Assembly (NCBI RefSeq): GCF_009765355.1
Contig: NZ_VTHK01000025.1
Span: forward strand, 83,511 to 147,510
Length of the DNA: 64,000 nucleotides
DNA from: Amycolatopsis anabasis
GTDB taxonomy: Bacteria; Actinomycetota; Actinomycetes; Mycobacteriales; Pseudonocardiaceae
Direction: 5' to 3'
Shown here: positions 17,830-25,965 of the stretch, one piece after another
Layout of the letters: the number at the start of each line of letters is the position of its first letter
How positions within the stretch are numbered: position 1 is the first letter of the stretch
The notes under the pieces: model-generated
The model's input: the letters and a program-made list of their open reading frames with translations, nothing else
Told to the model about the DNA's origin: nothing
Databases searched by the model: none
Program-made: the position numbers and the translations under genes

Positions 17830-19439
17830 ATGGCAAAGAGCAAGGGGCAGCAAAGGCGTGAGCGCCAGCGGCGGGAGGCTCTCCAAGCGCAGAAGGTACA
17901 GCAACAGCTTCTTGCACAGCAGAAACGGGAGGTCGAACGCCAGGAGCGAGAAGCGAAACGCGCCGAAGAAGTGGCAGACCGCGAGCGACGTGCTCAGTAC
18001 GTCGCCGAGCGGGTCGCGGAGGCCGAGGAGCTCACCGCGGCAGGAGAACGACGCAGCAACGAGCTGTCAACAGTTCTGCTGACAGGGTTGAAACGCCGAA
18101 CTCCGCTTGATTTCGGCAGTATGCGGCTGGCGTTCGCGGCCGCGGACTTCGTACCCGGTGATCTGGGTAAGGCCGAACCAGCACCACGCTGGCAAGATTT
18201 CGCCCGGCCGAACCTGGCTTGCTGTCACGTATGTTCGGCGGAGACAGTCGGCGGAATCAGGCCGAACAGCAAGCTCGGCTGCGGTTCGAGCAGGCGCAAG
18301 CAATTTACCTCCAGCGAGAGGAGCATCGCAAAGCCGAGCTGGACCGAGTACGTCAGCAGCATCTCGGGCGGGAGACCGAGCGCAAACAGTACGTTGATCA
18401 GCACAATGCGCAAGTCGATGCATTGCAACGAGCGTTCCGCGCTCATCAGCAAGATGCGGTCGAGCGCTGCCTGCGGCTGGCCTTGGAAGCGGCCGTTCTT
18501 CCCAGAGGTGTCCCCGTTGAAGCCGAGGTTGGCTACCGGCCGGACAGTGGACAGGTGTTAGTTGTTCGTGAACTGCCGGACACCGACATCATTCCTACCG
18601 AAGCCACATTCCGGTATGTAAAGACGCGCGACACGATCGATTCCACGCCGCGCAAGGCAGCCGAAGTGCGGCAGCGTTATGCTGACCTGATCTCTCAGAT
18701 CGCACTGCTTACCCTGCGCGATACCTTCTTGGCCACAGAAGCGCAGCAAGTCCGCGAAGTCACTGTGAACTGCCACCTATCGACAACCGACCGGGCGACC
18801 GGGCAGCCGATCCGACCGTGCCTACTCACTGTCTCCGCCTCGCGAGACAGTTTCGACGCGCTCGTGCTGGACCGTCTTGAACCGAGGGAATGCTTACGTT
18901 ACCTGAACGCCTTGATGTCACCGCATCCCTACGATGTCGAACCGATCAAGCCCATCTTCGACCCGGATCTATCCCGGTTCCGCCTGGTCGACGCTCATTC
19001 CGTCGCTGCCGATTTGGACTCTCGAACGGTTCTGGTCGAGCAATCGCCGAATGAATTCGAGCATCTCGTCCGCGAATTGTTCGAAGCGATGGGTATGAAG
19101 TCCTGGGTGACGCAGGCATCCCGGGATGACGGGCTCGATGCGGTCGCTGTCAATCCGGACCCGGTCATGGGTGGCCTGGCAGTCATTCAGGCCAAGCGTT
19201 ACGTAAACGTAATTCCCGCCGAAGCCGTGCGAGCGCTCTGGGGCACGATGGAGGACAAGAAGGCTGGCACTGGAATCCTTGTCACCACTTCGTATTTTGG
19301 CAAAGCCAGTCATGACTTCGCGCATCGCAACGAGCGCATCCGACTGATCGAAGGGCCGGAGCTTAAACATCTCATCAGTGAGTATCTTGACAAAGACGTC
19401 ATCCCGGGCGCGAAGGAACCACCCAGGAACAGGCGTTGA
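17830..19439 (+). pseudogene. Mrr-type restriction endonuclease gene broken by a -1 frameshift
   Basis: Two frames together read as one protein of about 536 aa. The first frame (17830 to about 18203) gives a basic Gln/Arg/Glu coiled coil and then LDFGSMRLAFAAADF. The second (from about 18204 to 19439) continues AEPGLLSRMFGG, another coiled coil, and a C-terminal Mrr_cat nuclease domain with NEFEHLVRELFEAMG, DDGLDAVAV and VIQAKRY, the E...D...QxK core of PD-(D/E)XK enzymes. Restoring one C in the CCC run at 18203-18205 joins the frames. It could be a true lesion, a sequencing error or regulated frameshifting. A TTG at 18219 could start a shorter nuclease protein. GC is lower than in the flanks. 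Confidence 0.75.
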
Positions 19440-19449
19440 GCGACGGCTG

Positions 19450-20367
19450 TCAGCTGGCGTCGTAGCTTGCTCGCAGATATGGCTCTGCTCGCGCCAGGTC
19501 GGCCGAACTCTTCAGCCGGAGTTCGAGATCTCCGGTGCCGAAATGGCCGATGTTGCGTACGTCTCGTGAGAATCCGGCTTCCAACTCGACCGAGTCCGGG
19601 TTCACTTTGAGGTAGATGAGGAGCGCGCGACTCTGTGGATGAACCTCGACACAGGCGAAATTCTTCAGCCGCTTGTATGCGAAGTAGAGCTTACGGGTGG
19701 TTTTCTGGATGTCATCGCCGAATGCCATGAGTTGCGCGTCGAGATCTGCGTAGAGATTTTTGAGCGATTCGGGTGCTTTGCTCAAGTACTCGGTCACCGT
19801 CTGCTCGGACGATGCAACCTGTGGGCGGGGAGTGTGCGTGGCCGTTGGCGCGGGGGCGGTTGTGCTGACCGCTGTAAGCAGTTCCAGGGCCAAGAGCTCG
19901 CCATCGAAATCGCGGTAGCGAACGAGCTCGATATTATGATTGTTCTGTCGAACCGCGTGCTCGTCGTACCGGGTGAAATCGCCGGCAACGCAGACCAACC
20001 TTGGATTGGTCCAGTCAATGAGTGCCGCCGCCTCCGCACCGAGCCGTTCCATCACGAGCAACTTGAACTCGCCCTGATGGTCGAGCAGCCAGTCCAGGTA
20101 GAACAGACCTTGGTTGATCACGTTTTCGTCCCGCGATCGCTTGTACTCGAAGATTACCGGTGATCCCGTTTCGTCAATGCCCAACGAGTCGATGCGGCCG
20201 CGATGCTTGGTGCCAGTCGAGTACTCCGTCGCCAGGAACCGGACCCCGAACAGCGTTTCCAAGTTCGACTCGATAATCCGTTGGAGCTGACGCTCCAGCG
20301 CAACCGAGCTGCCGGACAGCTCCCTTGCCTTGCCGCGATCGATCCGGAACAGTTTGAGGTCACTCAT
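19450..20367 (-). CDS. PD-(D/E)XK-like protein with DUF5655 C-terminal domain
   Basis: 305 aa. The N-terminal part has GRIDSLGIDETGSPVIFEYKRSRDENVINQ, with the D...EYK arrangement of PD-(D/E)XK nucleases. The C-terminal DUF5655 region (about 190-305) includes LKNLYADLDAQLMAFGDDIQ and KNFACVEVHPQSRALLIYLKV. Related proteins are often annotated as predicted transport protein or endonuclease NucS-like; nuclease activity is unproven. It is convergent with the broken Mrr gene, 10 bp apart, inside the low-GC patch, which suggests an accessory defence-type pair. GGGAGG lies about 11 bp before the ATG. Confidence 0.75.
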   Translation of the reverse strand: MSDLKLFRIDRGKARELSGSSVALERQLQRIIESNLETLFGVRFLATEYSTGTKHRGRIDSLGIDETGSPVIFEYKRSRDENVINQGLFYLDWLLDHQGEFKLLVMERLGAEAAALIDWTNPRLVCVAGDFTRYDEHAVRQNNHNIELVRYRDFDGELLALELLTAVSTTAPAPTATHTPRPQVASSEQTVTEYLSKAPESLKNLYADLDAQLMAFGDDIQKTTRKLYFAYKRLKNFACVEVHPQSRALLIYLKVNPDSVELEAGFSRDVRNIGHFGTGDLELRLKSSADLARAEPYLRASYDAS

Positions 20368-20457
20368 CGACTACGTCGTCCTCCCAATCCACGCTCACGA
20401 ATCGCAGATTACCGGCGAGCGTCTGGGTGGGAGATCCCGGTTTCCGGACGTTCCGCT

Positions 20458-21678
20458 TCAATGCTGCGGGGGTTCGCGCAGGGCGCGGCGCGTGAGCAGG
20501 ACGACGGCCGTGGTGCCGAGCAGGCCGACCGCGCAGAGGACCAGGCTGGGGCGGACGAGGGTTCCGGCGAGGCCGGCGAGGGCGATCCCGATGCCCTGCA
20601 CGGTCATCAGGCCGCTGGTCTGGACGGTGAACAGGCGGCCGCGGTAGTTCGGGCCGGTTGCGGTCAGGATGAGCGGGTCGATGCCCTGGTTGAAGGCGAA
20701 GCCCGCGCCGGACACCGCGACCAGGGCGACCGCGACGGGGAGCGGCGGCACCGCGACGAAGAAGATCGCCGGGAGCTGGCTGGCCAGGACCAGGGGGAGC
20801 ACCAGGCGGCGGCGCAGCGGTGGCCGGAGGCGGGCGACGATCAACTCGCCGAGGACCGTTCCGGTGGCGTAGCCGGTGAACAACGCGCCCGCCGCGGTCA
20901 CCGCGGCGCCGGTCTGGGCGGTGTAGGCGACGGCGAGGCCGTCGTGGACCGAGGCGAACAGCGGCACCGCCCACGACAGCAGGATGAGCCGCCGCAGCGG
21001 CGCGGTCTTGAACACGTACTTCAGACCGTCGGCCGAGGCGCGCACGACGGCCGCGACGGACTTGTCGCCGTCCGCCGCGTTGGGCGGGGTGGCCGGGGTG
21101 CACAAACCGATCAGGGCCGCCGAGGCCAGAAAGCTGACGACGTCGGCGGCGAGCAGCCAGGTCGGTCCGATCGCGGCGACCAGCACGCTGCCGATCCCGA
21201 ATCCGGCCAGCACGGTGGTCTGGCTGATCGTGCGCAACAGGGATCGCCCGACCGGGAACGTGTCCGCGTCCAGCAGCCGGGAAAGGCTGGCGGCCCGGGC
21301 GCCCTGGAAAACCGGGGAAACGACGCCGGTCACCAGGAGCAGGCCCAGCAACGCGAGCACCGGCATCCCCGGGACGAGCATGCCCGCCACGCACACCGCG
21401 CTCACCAGATCGCAGCAGACCAGCACGCGCCGCGCCGGGTACCGGTCGGCGATCGACGACAGCACGGTGCCGCCCAGCGCGTAGGGCAGGAACGAGCAGA
21501 CCAGAACCAGCGCCGAGAGCAACGCGGAACCGGTGCGCTGGAAGATGAGAATGGACAGGGCGACCTCGGCGGCGAGCGTGCCCGCCATGGACACCGCATG
21601 CGCCACGAACACGCTGCGCAGCCCCGGCACCCGCAGCACCGCGCGGTAACCGGGCAGGACGGGGGCGCCCGTGGTCAT
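20458..21678 (-). CDS. MFS transporter (drug-export type)
   Basis: 406 aa with 11-12 hydrophobic helices and no other domain. The loop between helices 2 and 3 reads SSIADRYPARRVLVCCDLVSA, the MFS motif A pattern (D-R-x-x-R-R). This matches enterobactin exporter and macrolide-exporter-like MFS proteins found beside specialised-metabolite genes. It is divergent from the P450 across 240 bp, so it is a plausible exporter for that unit's product. The ATG at 21678 is followed by TTGAPVLPGYRAVLR. Substrate unknown. Confidence 0.85.
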   Translation of the reverse strand: MTTGAPVLPGYRAVLRVPGLRSVFVAHAVSMAGTLAAEVALSILIFQRTGSALLSALVLVCSFLPYALGGTVLSSIADRYPARRVLVCCDLVSAVCVAGMLVPGMPVLALLGLLLVTGVVSPVFQGARAASLSRLLDADTFPVGRSLLRTISQTTVLAGFGIGSVLVAAIGPTWLLAADVVSFLASAALIGLCTPATPPNAADGDKSVAAVVRASADGLKYVFKTAPLRRLILLSWAVPLFASVHDGLAVAYTAQTGAAVTAAGALFTGYATGTVLGELIVARLRPPLRRRLVLPLVLASQLPAIFFVAVPPLPVAVALVAVSGAGFAFNQGIDPLILTATGPNYRGRLFTVQTSGLMTVQGIGIALAGLAGTLVRPSLVLCAVGLLGTTAVVLLTRRALREPPQH

Positions 21679-21918
21679 CGGGTCCCGTTATTTTCGCCCA
21701 TAGCCGGAAAGTACCCGATTTCCCGTTGCTGTCATCCCATTGCGGAGCCGGTCACTCGAATGTAGGCAGACGATCGTCGCGGGTTCTAATACCTGGTTTA
21801 AAACTTGATCGTTGCGGGGTTTAGAAGACTAGCTCAAGGGACTCTTGACAGCGCGCTGGGACGTTCGGCAACCTCAAATCCAAGGTCACATTTTCCAGCC
21901 TCGGAGGGGGTTTGGTTC

Positions 21919-23127
21919 GTGAGCGTTTCCGGTGTGCGGGCATTACTCGATCCAGCGGTGCTTCCCGATCCATTTCCGCTCTACCGGGAATGGCGCGAAG
22001 ACGAACCGGTCCGCTGGGACACCGATATCGACGCCTGGGTGGTGACCGGTTATCGGGAAAGCCGGATCCTGCTGCGGGACAACGACCGGTTCGGTTCGGA
22101 CTGGCGGCGGATCGGGGAGACGACGCCCCCTTCGCTGCTGAGCATCCAGACCCTCGATCCACCGGCGCACACCGAGATCCGGCATCTGATGCTGGAGGGG
22201 CTGAAGGCCGTGGACGCCGCCCGGAAGCTGGAATCCGCGCTTCCCGGCCAGGTCGACGGGCTGCTGGCCGCGGTCGAACACCAGGAGACGGTCGACTTCG
22301 TGAAGGCGTTCGCCGAACCGCTGACCCTGTGGGCGGTGACCGGGCTGCTCGGGGTGCCCCAGCCGGACAAGGACTGGTTCGTACCGCTGTCGAACACCAT
22401 CGTCGACGGGATGGACGCCGCCCTCCGGCCCGAGTGCTACGAGCCGGGAGTGGCGGCCCGGGCGGAACTGAGCGCGCTGGTGTCCGAATGGATGAAAGCG
22501 CCGCCGCCGGGCGGGTTCGCCGACTACGTGATCCGGAAAGCGGAATCCGAGAAAATCGCCCGGGACGTTCTGTGGAATACCGTCCGGGTCGTGCTGCAGG
22601 CAGGTTTCCAGACCGCGAGCCGATTTCTCGCCACCGGTCTGCTCGCGATTCTGCGTATTCCGCCCGGGCTGCGGCAGCCGATCGAAACCGAGGTCGCGGT
22701 CAATGAACTGGTGCGTTTCGCGGGCCCCGTGCACGCGGAGAGCCGGGGATGTGTCGAGGACACCACGCTCGGCGGTAAACGAATTCGCAACGGTGATGAG
22801 GTGACCGCGCTGCTCGGGGCCGCCAACCGGGACCCCGCGGCCTTCGAAAACCCCGATGCCCTGCGCTGGGACCGCACCCCCAACCAGCACCTCGCGTTCG
22901 GTCGCGGCCCGCACGCCTGCCTGGGCGCGCCGTTCGCCGTCCAGATCGCCCGCGCCGCCTTCGCCGCCATCACCCGCCGCTACCCGGACGCGGAACTCGC
23001 GGCCGAACCGGTGTACCGGCCCAACGTCACCGAGCGCGGCCTCTACGGCCTCGAGGTGTCCCTTCGCGGGAACAGCGACCGAGCGAAAGGGGGTGACCAC
23101 CATGCGGCACAACCACTGAACAGTTGA
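21919..23127 (+). CDS. Cytochrome P450, small bacterial type, associated with a five-codon ORF
   Basis: 402 aa. The heme ligand is C334 in FGRGPHACLG (327-336); the K-helix ExxR is E263-R266. In helix I the sequence is AGFQT (228-232), so Gln231 replaces the usual acidic residue of the acid-alcohol pair. The GTG at 21919 has CGGAGGGGG 8 bp upstream. The domain ends near residue 385 (LYGLEVSLRG), and the tail NSDRAKGGDHHAAQPLNS looks unconserved. That tail region encodes the Shine-Dalgarno and body of the MRHNH ORF in another frame. No ferredoxin gene lies nearby. A peptide-crosslinking role is a hypothesis based on the mini-ORF. Confidence 0.9.
   Translation: MSVSGVRALLDPAVLPDPFPLYREWREDEPVRWDTDIDAWVVTGYRESRILLRDNDRFGSDWRRIGETTPPSLLSIQTLDPPAHTEIRHLMLEGLKAVDAARKLESALPGQVDGLLAAVEHQETVDFVKAFAEPLTLWAVTGLLGVPQPDKDWFVPLSNTIVDGMDAALRPECYEPGVAARAELSALVSEWMKAPPPGGFADYVIRKAESEKIARDVLWNTVRVVLQAGFQTASRFLATGLLAILRIPPGLRQPIETEVAVNELVRFAGPVHAESRGCVEDTTLGGKRIRNGDEVTALLGAANRDPAAFENPDALRWDRTPNQHLAFGRGPHACLGAPFAVQIARAAFAAITRRYPDAELAAEPVYRPNVTERGLYGLEVSLRGNSDRAKGGDHHAAQPLNS
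23102..23119 (+). CDS. Five-codon ORF MRHNH, possible minimal RiPP precursor
   Basis: ATG CGG CAC AAC CAC TGA, out of frame within the 3' end of the P450 gene. AAAGGGGGT (23086-23094) is a strong Shine-Dalgarno, with 8 nt between its last G and the ATG. The M-R-x-x-H pattern equals that of biarylitide precursors (MRYYH), where one P450 links the residue-3 aromatic side chain to His5. Here residue 3 is His, so a His-His link would be new. In the known clusters the peptide gene precedes the P450; here it overlaps its end. A terminator begins 20 bp after the stop. It could still be a chance ORF. Confidence 0.5.
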   Translation: MRHNH

Positions 23128-23138
23128 CTGAGATCACT

Positions 23139-23174
23139 CGCCTGCCGGACCGGAATTCCCGGACCCGGCAGGCG
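23139..23174 (+). terminator. Terminator after the P450 / MRHNH unit
   Basis: CGCCTGCCGG (23139-23148) pairs perfectly with CCGGCAGGCG (23165-23174); the loop contains a further short CCGG stem. TTCTCGTG follows. It closes the transcript right after the two overlapping reading frames. Confidence 0.65.
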
Positions 23175-23199
23175 TTCTCGTGCGGGGCGGTGGGTTCGG

Positions 23200-23567
23200 G
23201 CAATGGATACGAGCCGCTGGACCCGTGCACGGGTCGCGTCTACGCCTCGGACTGGGTCAACGCCGACCTCGACGATGTCGAGAATGCGACGGCTCCACGC
23301 GCCGGGAGGTGCTGCAGGACACCGGCTACTGTCTATCCACTGTGGACGATCTGCCACCCGATGTCGGGGATCAGCTCGCACCGGTTCCGGTTCTTCACCG
23401 GAAGCGGTGCCGTCCGGGGCGGGGAGCCGGAGAGCGCCGAGTCCGTGCGGATCGACTGGATCGCCCTCGACGAGGTGCCCGCGTTGCTGACCGGCGGCCG
23501 GATCGCCGACGGGCCGACCGTCACCGCGCTCGCGACCTACCTGGCGACCCGCTCATCGCGCGGCTAA
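23200..23567 (+). pseudogene. NUDIX hydrolase remnant with the Nudix box split by frameshifts
   Basis: Frame one up to about 23297 ends DDVENATAP; a second frame (about 23299-23355) gives REVLQDTGYCLSTVDDL; the first frame resumes at about 23358 with SSHRFRFFTG, ESVRIDWIALDEVPALL and IADGPTVTALATYLATR. Joined, E-x7-REVLQDTGY is a recognisable but eroded Nudix box, and the last part is the typical C-terminus of ADP-ribose or nucleotide-sugar NUDIX enzymes. The N-terminal domain is missing or unrecognisable. At least two indels are needed, so this is decay and not a single sequencing error. Confidence 0.7.
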
Positions 23568-23577
23568 TCTCGCGGAA

Positions 23578-23946
23578 ATGAGGCAGCCCCTGGATCCGGA
23601 CATGTTCGACCCGGCCTGCCCGTCGGGCGTCACGCCGTTCCGCATCGGCGACAAATGGGCGGGCATGGTCGTGCTGTGCCTGGAAGACGGGCCCCGCCGC
23701 TTCTCCGAACTCCAGGTGCCGTTGCGCGGGGTCACGCCGAAGGTGCTCACCGAGACCCTGCGGGCCCTCGAACGCGACGGGATGATCACCCGCACCGCGT
23801 ACCCGGAGATCCCGCCGCGCGTCGAATACGAACTCACCCCGCTGGGCCGCACCCTGTTCGAACCGATCGCGGCCTGCCGGGAGTGGGCGAACGAGCACCT
23901 GCCGACCCTGCTCGCCGCCCGCGAATCCTTCGACCGCGCACGGTAA
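23578..23946 (+). CDS. HxlR-family winged-helix regulator
   Basis: 122 aa, family-typical. The winged helix includes IGDKWAGMVVLCLEDGPRRFSELQ, GVTPKVLTETLRALERDGMITR and VEYELTPLGRTLF. One Cys near the N-terminus (C14 in DPACPSG) is at the position where HxlR relatives such as HypR or YodB-type proteins sense reactive species; sensing here is inference. The ATG at 23578 has no strong Shine-Dalgarno. It follows the NUDIX remnant by 10 bp, and the redox or metabolite target genes are not evident. Confidence 0.9.
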   Translation: MRQPLDPDMFDPACPSGVTPFRIGDKWAGMVVLCLEDGPRRFSELQVPLRGVTPKVLTETLRALERDGMITRTAYPEIPPRVEYELTPLGRTLFEPIAACREWANEHLPTLLAARESFDRAR

Positions 23947-23949
23947 GCA

Positions 23950-23971
23950 AGAAGCCCGGCGCCGGGCTTCT
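23950..23971. terminator. Terminator after the HxlR gene
   Basis: A perfect 22-bp palindrome centred on GGC-GCC, 3 bp after the HxlR stop and 13 bp from the stop of the minus-strand small ORF. It can terminate both strands. Confidence 0.7.
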
Positions 23972-23984
23972 GAAGAAACCCGGG

Positions 23985-24089
23985 TCAGCCCGCGGCGCCG
24001 AGCAGGATCACGGCGAGCAGGGTGACGGTCGTGGCGAAGACGGTGACCCAGGCGCGCTGGGCGGAGGTCAGGGCGGGGGCGTTGTTCAT
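23985..24089 (-). CDS. 34-aa single-helix membrane peptide
   Basis: The reading frame encodes MNNAPALTSAQRAWVTVF, then a hydrophobic helix (ATTVTLLAVILLGAAG) to the stop, which leaves one membrane segment of about 20 residues. The ATG at 24087-24089 has only a weak upstream GGGACC. Similar tiny membrane proteins are common in actinobacteria. No function can be given. It ends 14 bp from the palindromic terminator of the convergent HxlR gene, which would serve it too. Confidence 0.45.
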   Translation of the reverse strand: MNNAPALTSAQRAWVTVFATTVTLLAVILLGAAG

Positions 24090-24208
24090 GGCGAGGTCCC
24101 AACGGGCGTGGCCGACTCTTTCGCCCGGGGTAACGCCTTGATCACACGATCCGTTAACAACTCCGCCGCAGTGTGGCGAAGATCACCATTCCTCGCGATC
24201 TGCGCTGG

Positions 24209-24472
24209 TCAGCGCGGTTGGTGATGCCGGTTGCGGACGGTGAACCACAGCACCCCCGCCGCGGCGCCGACCATGAGCACGAACGCGAACCCGCCGACGA
24301 TCACCGCCTGCGCGATGCCGTCGGAACCCGCGGCCGCGGCCGATCCCGAGCCGCGGGCCGGGACGGTGGATTCGGCCGCACCGGCCGGTGCCGCGCCACC
24401 GAGCAGCACCGCGAACAGGACCCCGAGCGCGGCCACCACCCGCGCACCCGTCGTAGAAATGATCTTGAACAT
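24209..24472 (-). CDS. Small secreted or membrane protein
   Basis: 87 aa. A signal peptide (about 1-32, ending APAGAA) is followed by a short Ser/Gly/Ala linker and a second hydrophobic helix (about 54-77, QAVIVGGFAFVLMVGAAAGVLWF), then a basic His/Arg tail. The expected topology is a short extracytoplasmic segment held by one C-terminal helix. AGGAGGGAG, 6-7 bp upstream of the ATG, strongly supports the start. No family is recognised. It lies between the 34-aa peptide and the pterin dehydratase gene on the same strand. Confidence 0.7.
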   Translation of the reverse strand: MFKIISTTGARVVAALGVLFAVLLGGAAPAGAAESTVPARGSGSAAAAGSDGIAQAVIVGGFAFVLMVGAAAGVLWFTVRNRHHQPR

Positions 24473-24535
24473 TTGCGCTCCCTCCTACTGGGGGAACGCA
24501 CGGACCCCGGGCCGATGTTGCCGCGGTCGGCAAGA

Positions 24536-24826
24536 TCACACCGCGGCGATCACCTCGTCGATCCGCCGGGCCAGCGAAACGTCGTTCTCCGTGATGCCGC
24601 CGTCGGAATGCGTGCTCAGCCGGAAGGTCAGGGTGCGCCACCGGATGTCGATGTCGGGATGGTGGTTGGCGCTCTCCGCGACCTCGGCCACCCGGTTCAC
24701 CACCAGGATCGCCTGCGGGAAGTCGGCGAGCTCGGCAGTGCGCGCCAGCGCGTTGCCGTCCCGGCGCCATTCCGGCAGCTGTTCCAGGGCTTCGGAAATC
24801 GCTTGATCACTCAGTAGGTCTGCCAT
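24536..24826 (-). CDS. 4a-hydroxytetrahydrobiopterin dehydratase (PCD/DCoH family)
   Basis: 96 aa, family size. The conserved core ESANHHPDIDIRWRTLTFRLSTHSDGGITENDVSLARRID contains the His-His-Pro signature of pterin-4a-carbinolamine dehydratases, which recycle oxidised pterin cofactor. The ATG at 24824-24826 begins MADLLSDQAISEAL, the usual start of the family; a longer form to 24886 is not supported. No aromatic amino acid hydroxylase is in the window, so the partner lies elsewhere or the role is different. It is divergent from the thiB-like gene. Confidence 0.92.
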   Translation of the reverse strand: MADLLSDQAISEALEQLPEWRRDGNALARTAELADFPQAILVVNRVAEVAESANHHPDIDIRWRTLTFRLSTHSDGGITENDVSLARRIDEVIAAV

Positions 24827-24909
24827 GACCCCTATGGTGGTACGGCGGTGGGTACGCTGCACCTCGCGCTCAAGAAGACCGCTCAAGAAGACACCGCCCA
24901 GGAGGGGCC

Positions 24910-25965
24910 ATGAGGACCACCCCGCCGCGCGTCGCGGCCGCGCTGTGCCTCGCCGGGGCGCTCACCGCGAGCTGCTCGACGCTGGGCGGTTCGGGCGACC
25001 AGCAGCAGGGCACCGCCACGGTGACCCTGGCGACCCACGACTCCTGGGCCGCGCCGCAGGAGGTGCTGGACGCGTTCGAGCAGCAGTCCGGCATCAAGAT
25101 CGTCGTCCGCAAGGAGGGCGACGCCGGGGCGCTGACCAACAAGCTGGTCCTGACCAAGGCGAACCCGATCGCGGACGTGGCCTACGGCATCGACTCCACC
25201 TTCGCCTCCCGCGCGCTGGCCGAGGGCATCTTCGAGCCCTACACCAGCCCCGAGGCCGACCGCGGCCCGCAGCGGTACGCGGCCGACTCCGAGCACCGGA
25301 TGTCCGCGGTCGATCTCGGGGACGTCTGCGTCAACATCGACCCCGCGTGGTTCGCGGCCAAGGGCCTGCCCGAACCGGCGAGCTTCGACGACCTCGCCGA
25401 TCCCCAGTACAAGGACCTGACCGTGGTCGAGAACCCGGCCACGTCGTCGCCGGGGCTGGCGTTCCTGCTCGGCACGATCGCGAAGTTCGGCGAGCAGGGC
25501 TGGCCGGGCTACTGGTCGAAGCTGAAGGCCAACGGGGTCAAGGCGGTCAGCGGCTGGGAGGAGGCCTACACCCAGGACTTCTCCGGTTCGTCGGGCAAGG
25601 GCCCGCGGCCGATCGTGGTGTCCTACGCGTCCTCGCCCGCGAACGAGCTCGGCCCGGACGGCAAGCCGCGCACCAAGGCGCTGCTGGACACCTGCTACCG
25701 GCAGGTCGAGTACGCCGGTGTGCTGGCCGGGGGCAAGCAGCCGAAAAAGGCCCGCAAGGTGGTCGATTTCCTGCTCTCCCAGCAGTTCCAGGTGACCGTG
25801 CCGGCCAATATGTACGTCTACCCGACCCGCCAGGGTGTGAACCTGCCCGCCGGCTGGGCCGAGGCCGCGCCGCTGCCGCAGAATCCGGCGACGCTGCCCG
25901 GTGACCAGGTGCAGGCGGGCCGGGAGCGGTGGATCGCGCAGTGGCGCTCGCTCATCGAATCCTGA
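24910..25965 (+). CDS. thiB: Thiamine-type ABC transporter substrate-binding lipoprotein
   Basis: 351 aa. The signal ends in a lipobox LTASC, with lipidation at about residue 22. The mature protein begins TVTLATHDSWAAPQEVLDAF and has KANPIADVAYGIDSTFASRAL and ENPATSSPGLAFLL, all of which align with TbpA/ThiB motifs. Trp-rich regions near the end could contact the ligand. The gene overlaps the permease gene by about 37 bp or less. I found no thiamine pyrophosphate riboswitch in the 83-bp leader, so regulation and substrate (thiamine versus a phosphorylated or iron ligand) stay inferred. Confidence 0.8.
   Translation: MRTTPPRVAAALCLAGALTASCSTLGGSGDQQQGTATVTLATHDSWAAPQEVLDAFEQQSGIKIVVRKEGDAGALTNKLVLTKANPIADVAYGIDSTFASRALAEGIFEPYTSPEADRGPQRYAADSEHRMSAVDLGDVCVNIDPAWFAAKGLPEPASFDDLADPQYKDLTVVENPATSSPGLAFLLGTIAKFGEQGWPGYWSKLKANGVKAVSGWEEAYTQDFSGSSGKGPRPIVVSYASSPANELGPDGKPRTKALLDTCYRQVEYAGVLAGGKQPKKARKVVDFLLSQQFQVTVPANMYVYPTRQGVNLPAGWAEAAPLPQNPATLPGDQVQAGRERWIAQWRSLIES

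Noticed and set aside
21679..21918. A pentapeptide gene upstream of the P450, as in known biarylitide clusters
   Set aside because: I searched the 240-bp intergenic region for ATG/GTG/TTG followed by a stop after five codons with a Shine-Dalgarno; the only ATG is directly followed by a stop codon.
24827..24909. Thiamine pyrophosphate riboswitch before the thiB-like gene
   Set aside because: The 83-bp leader has none of the conserved TPP sequence blocks and is too short.
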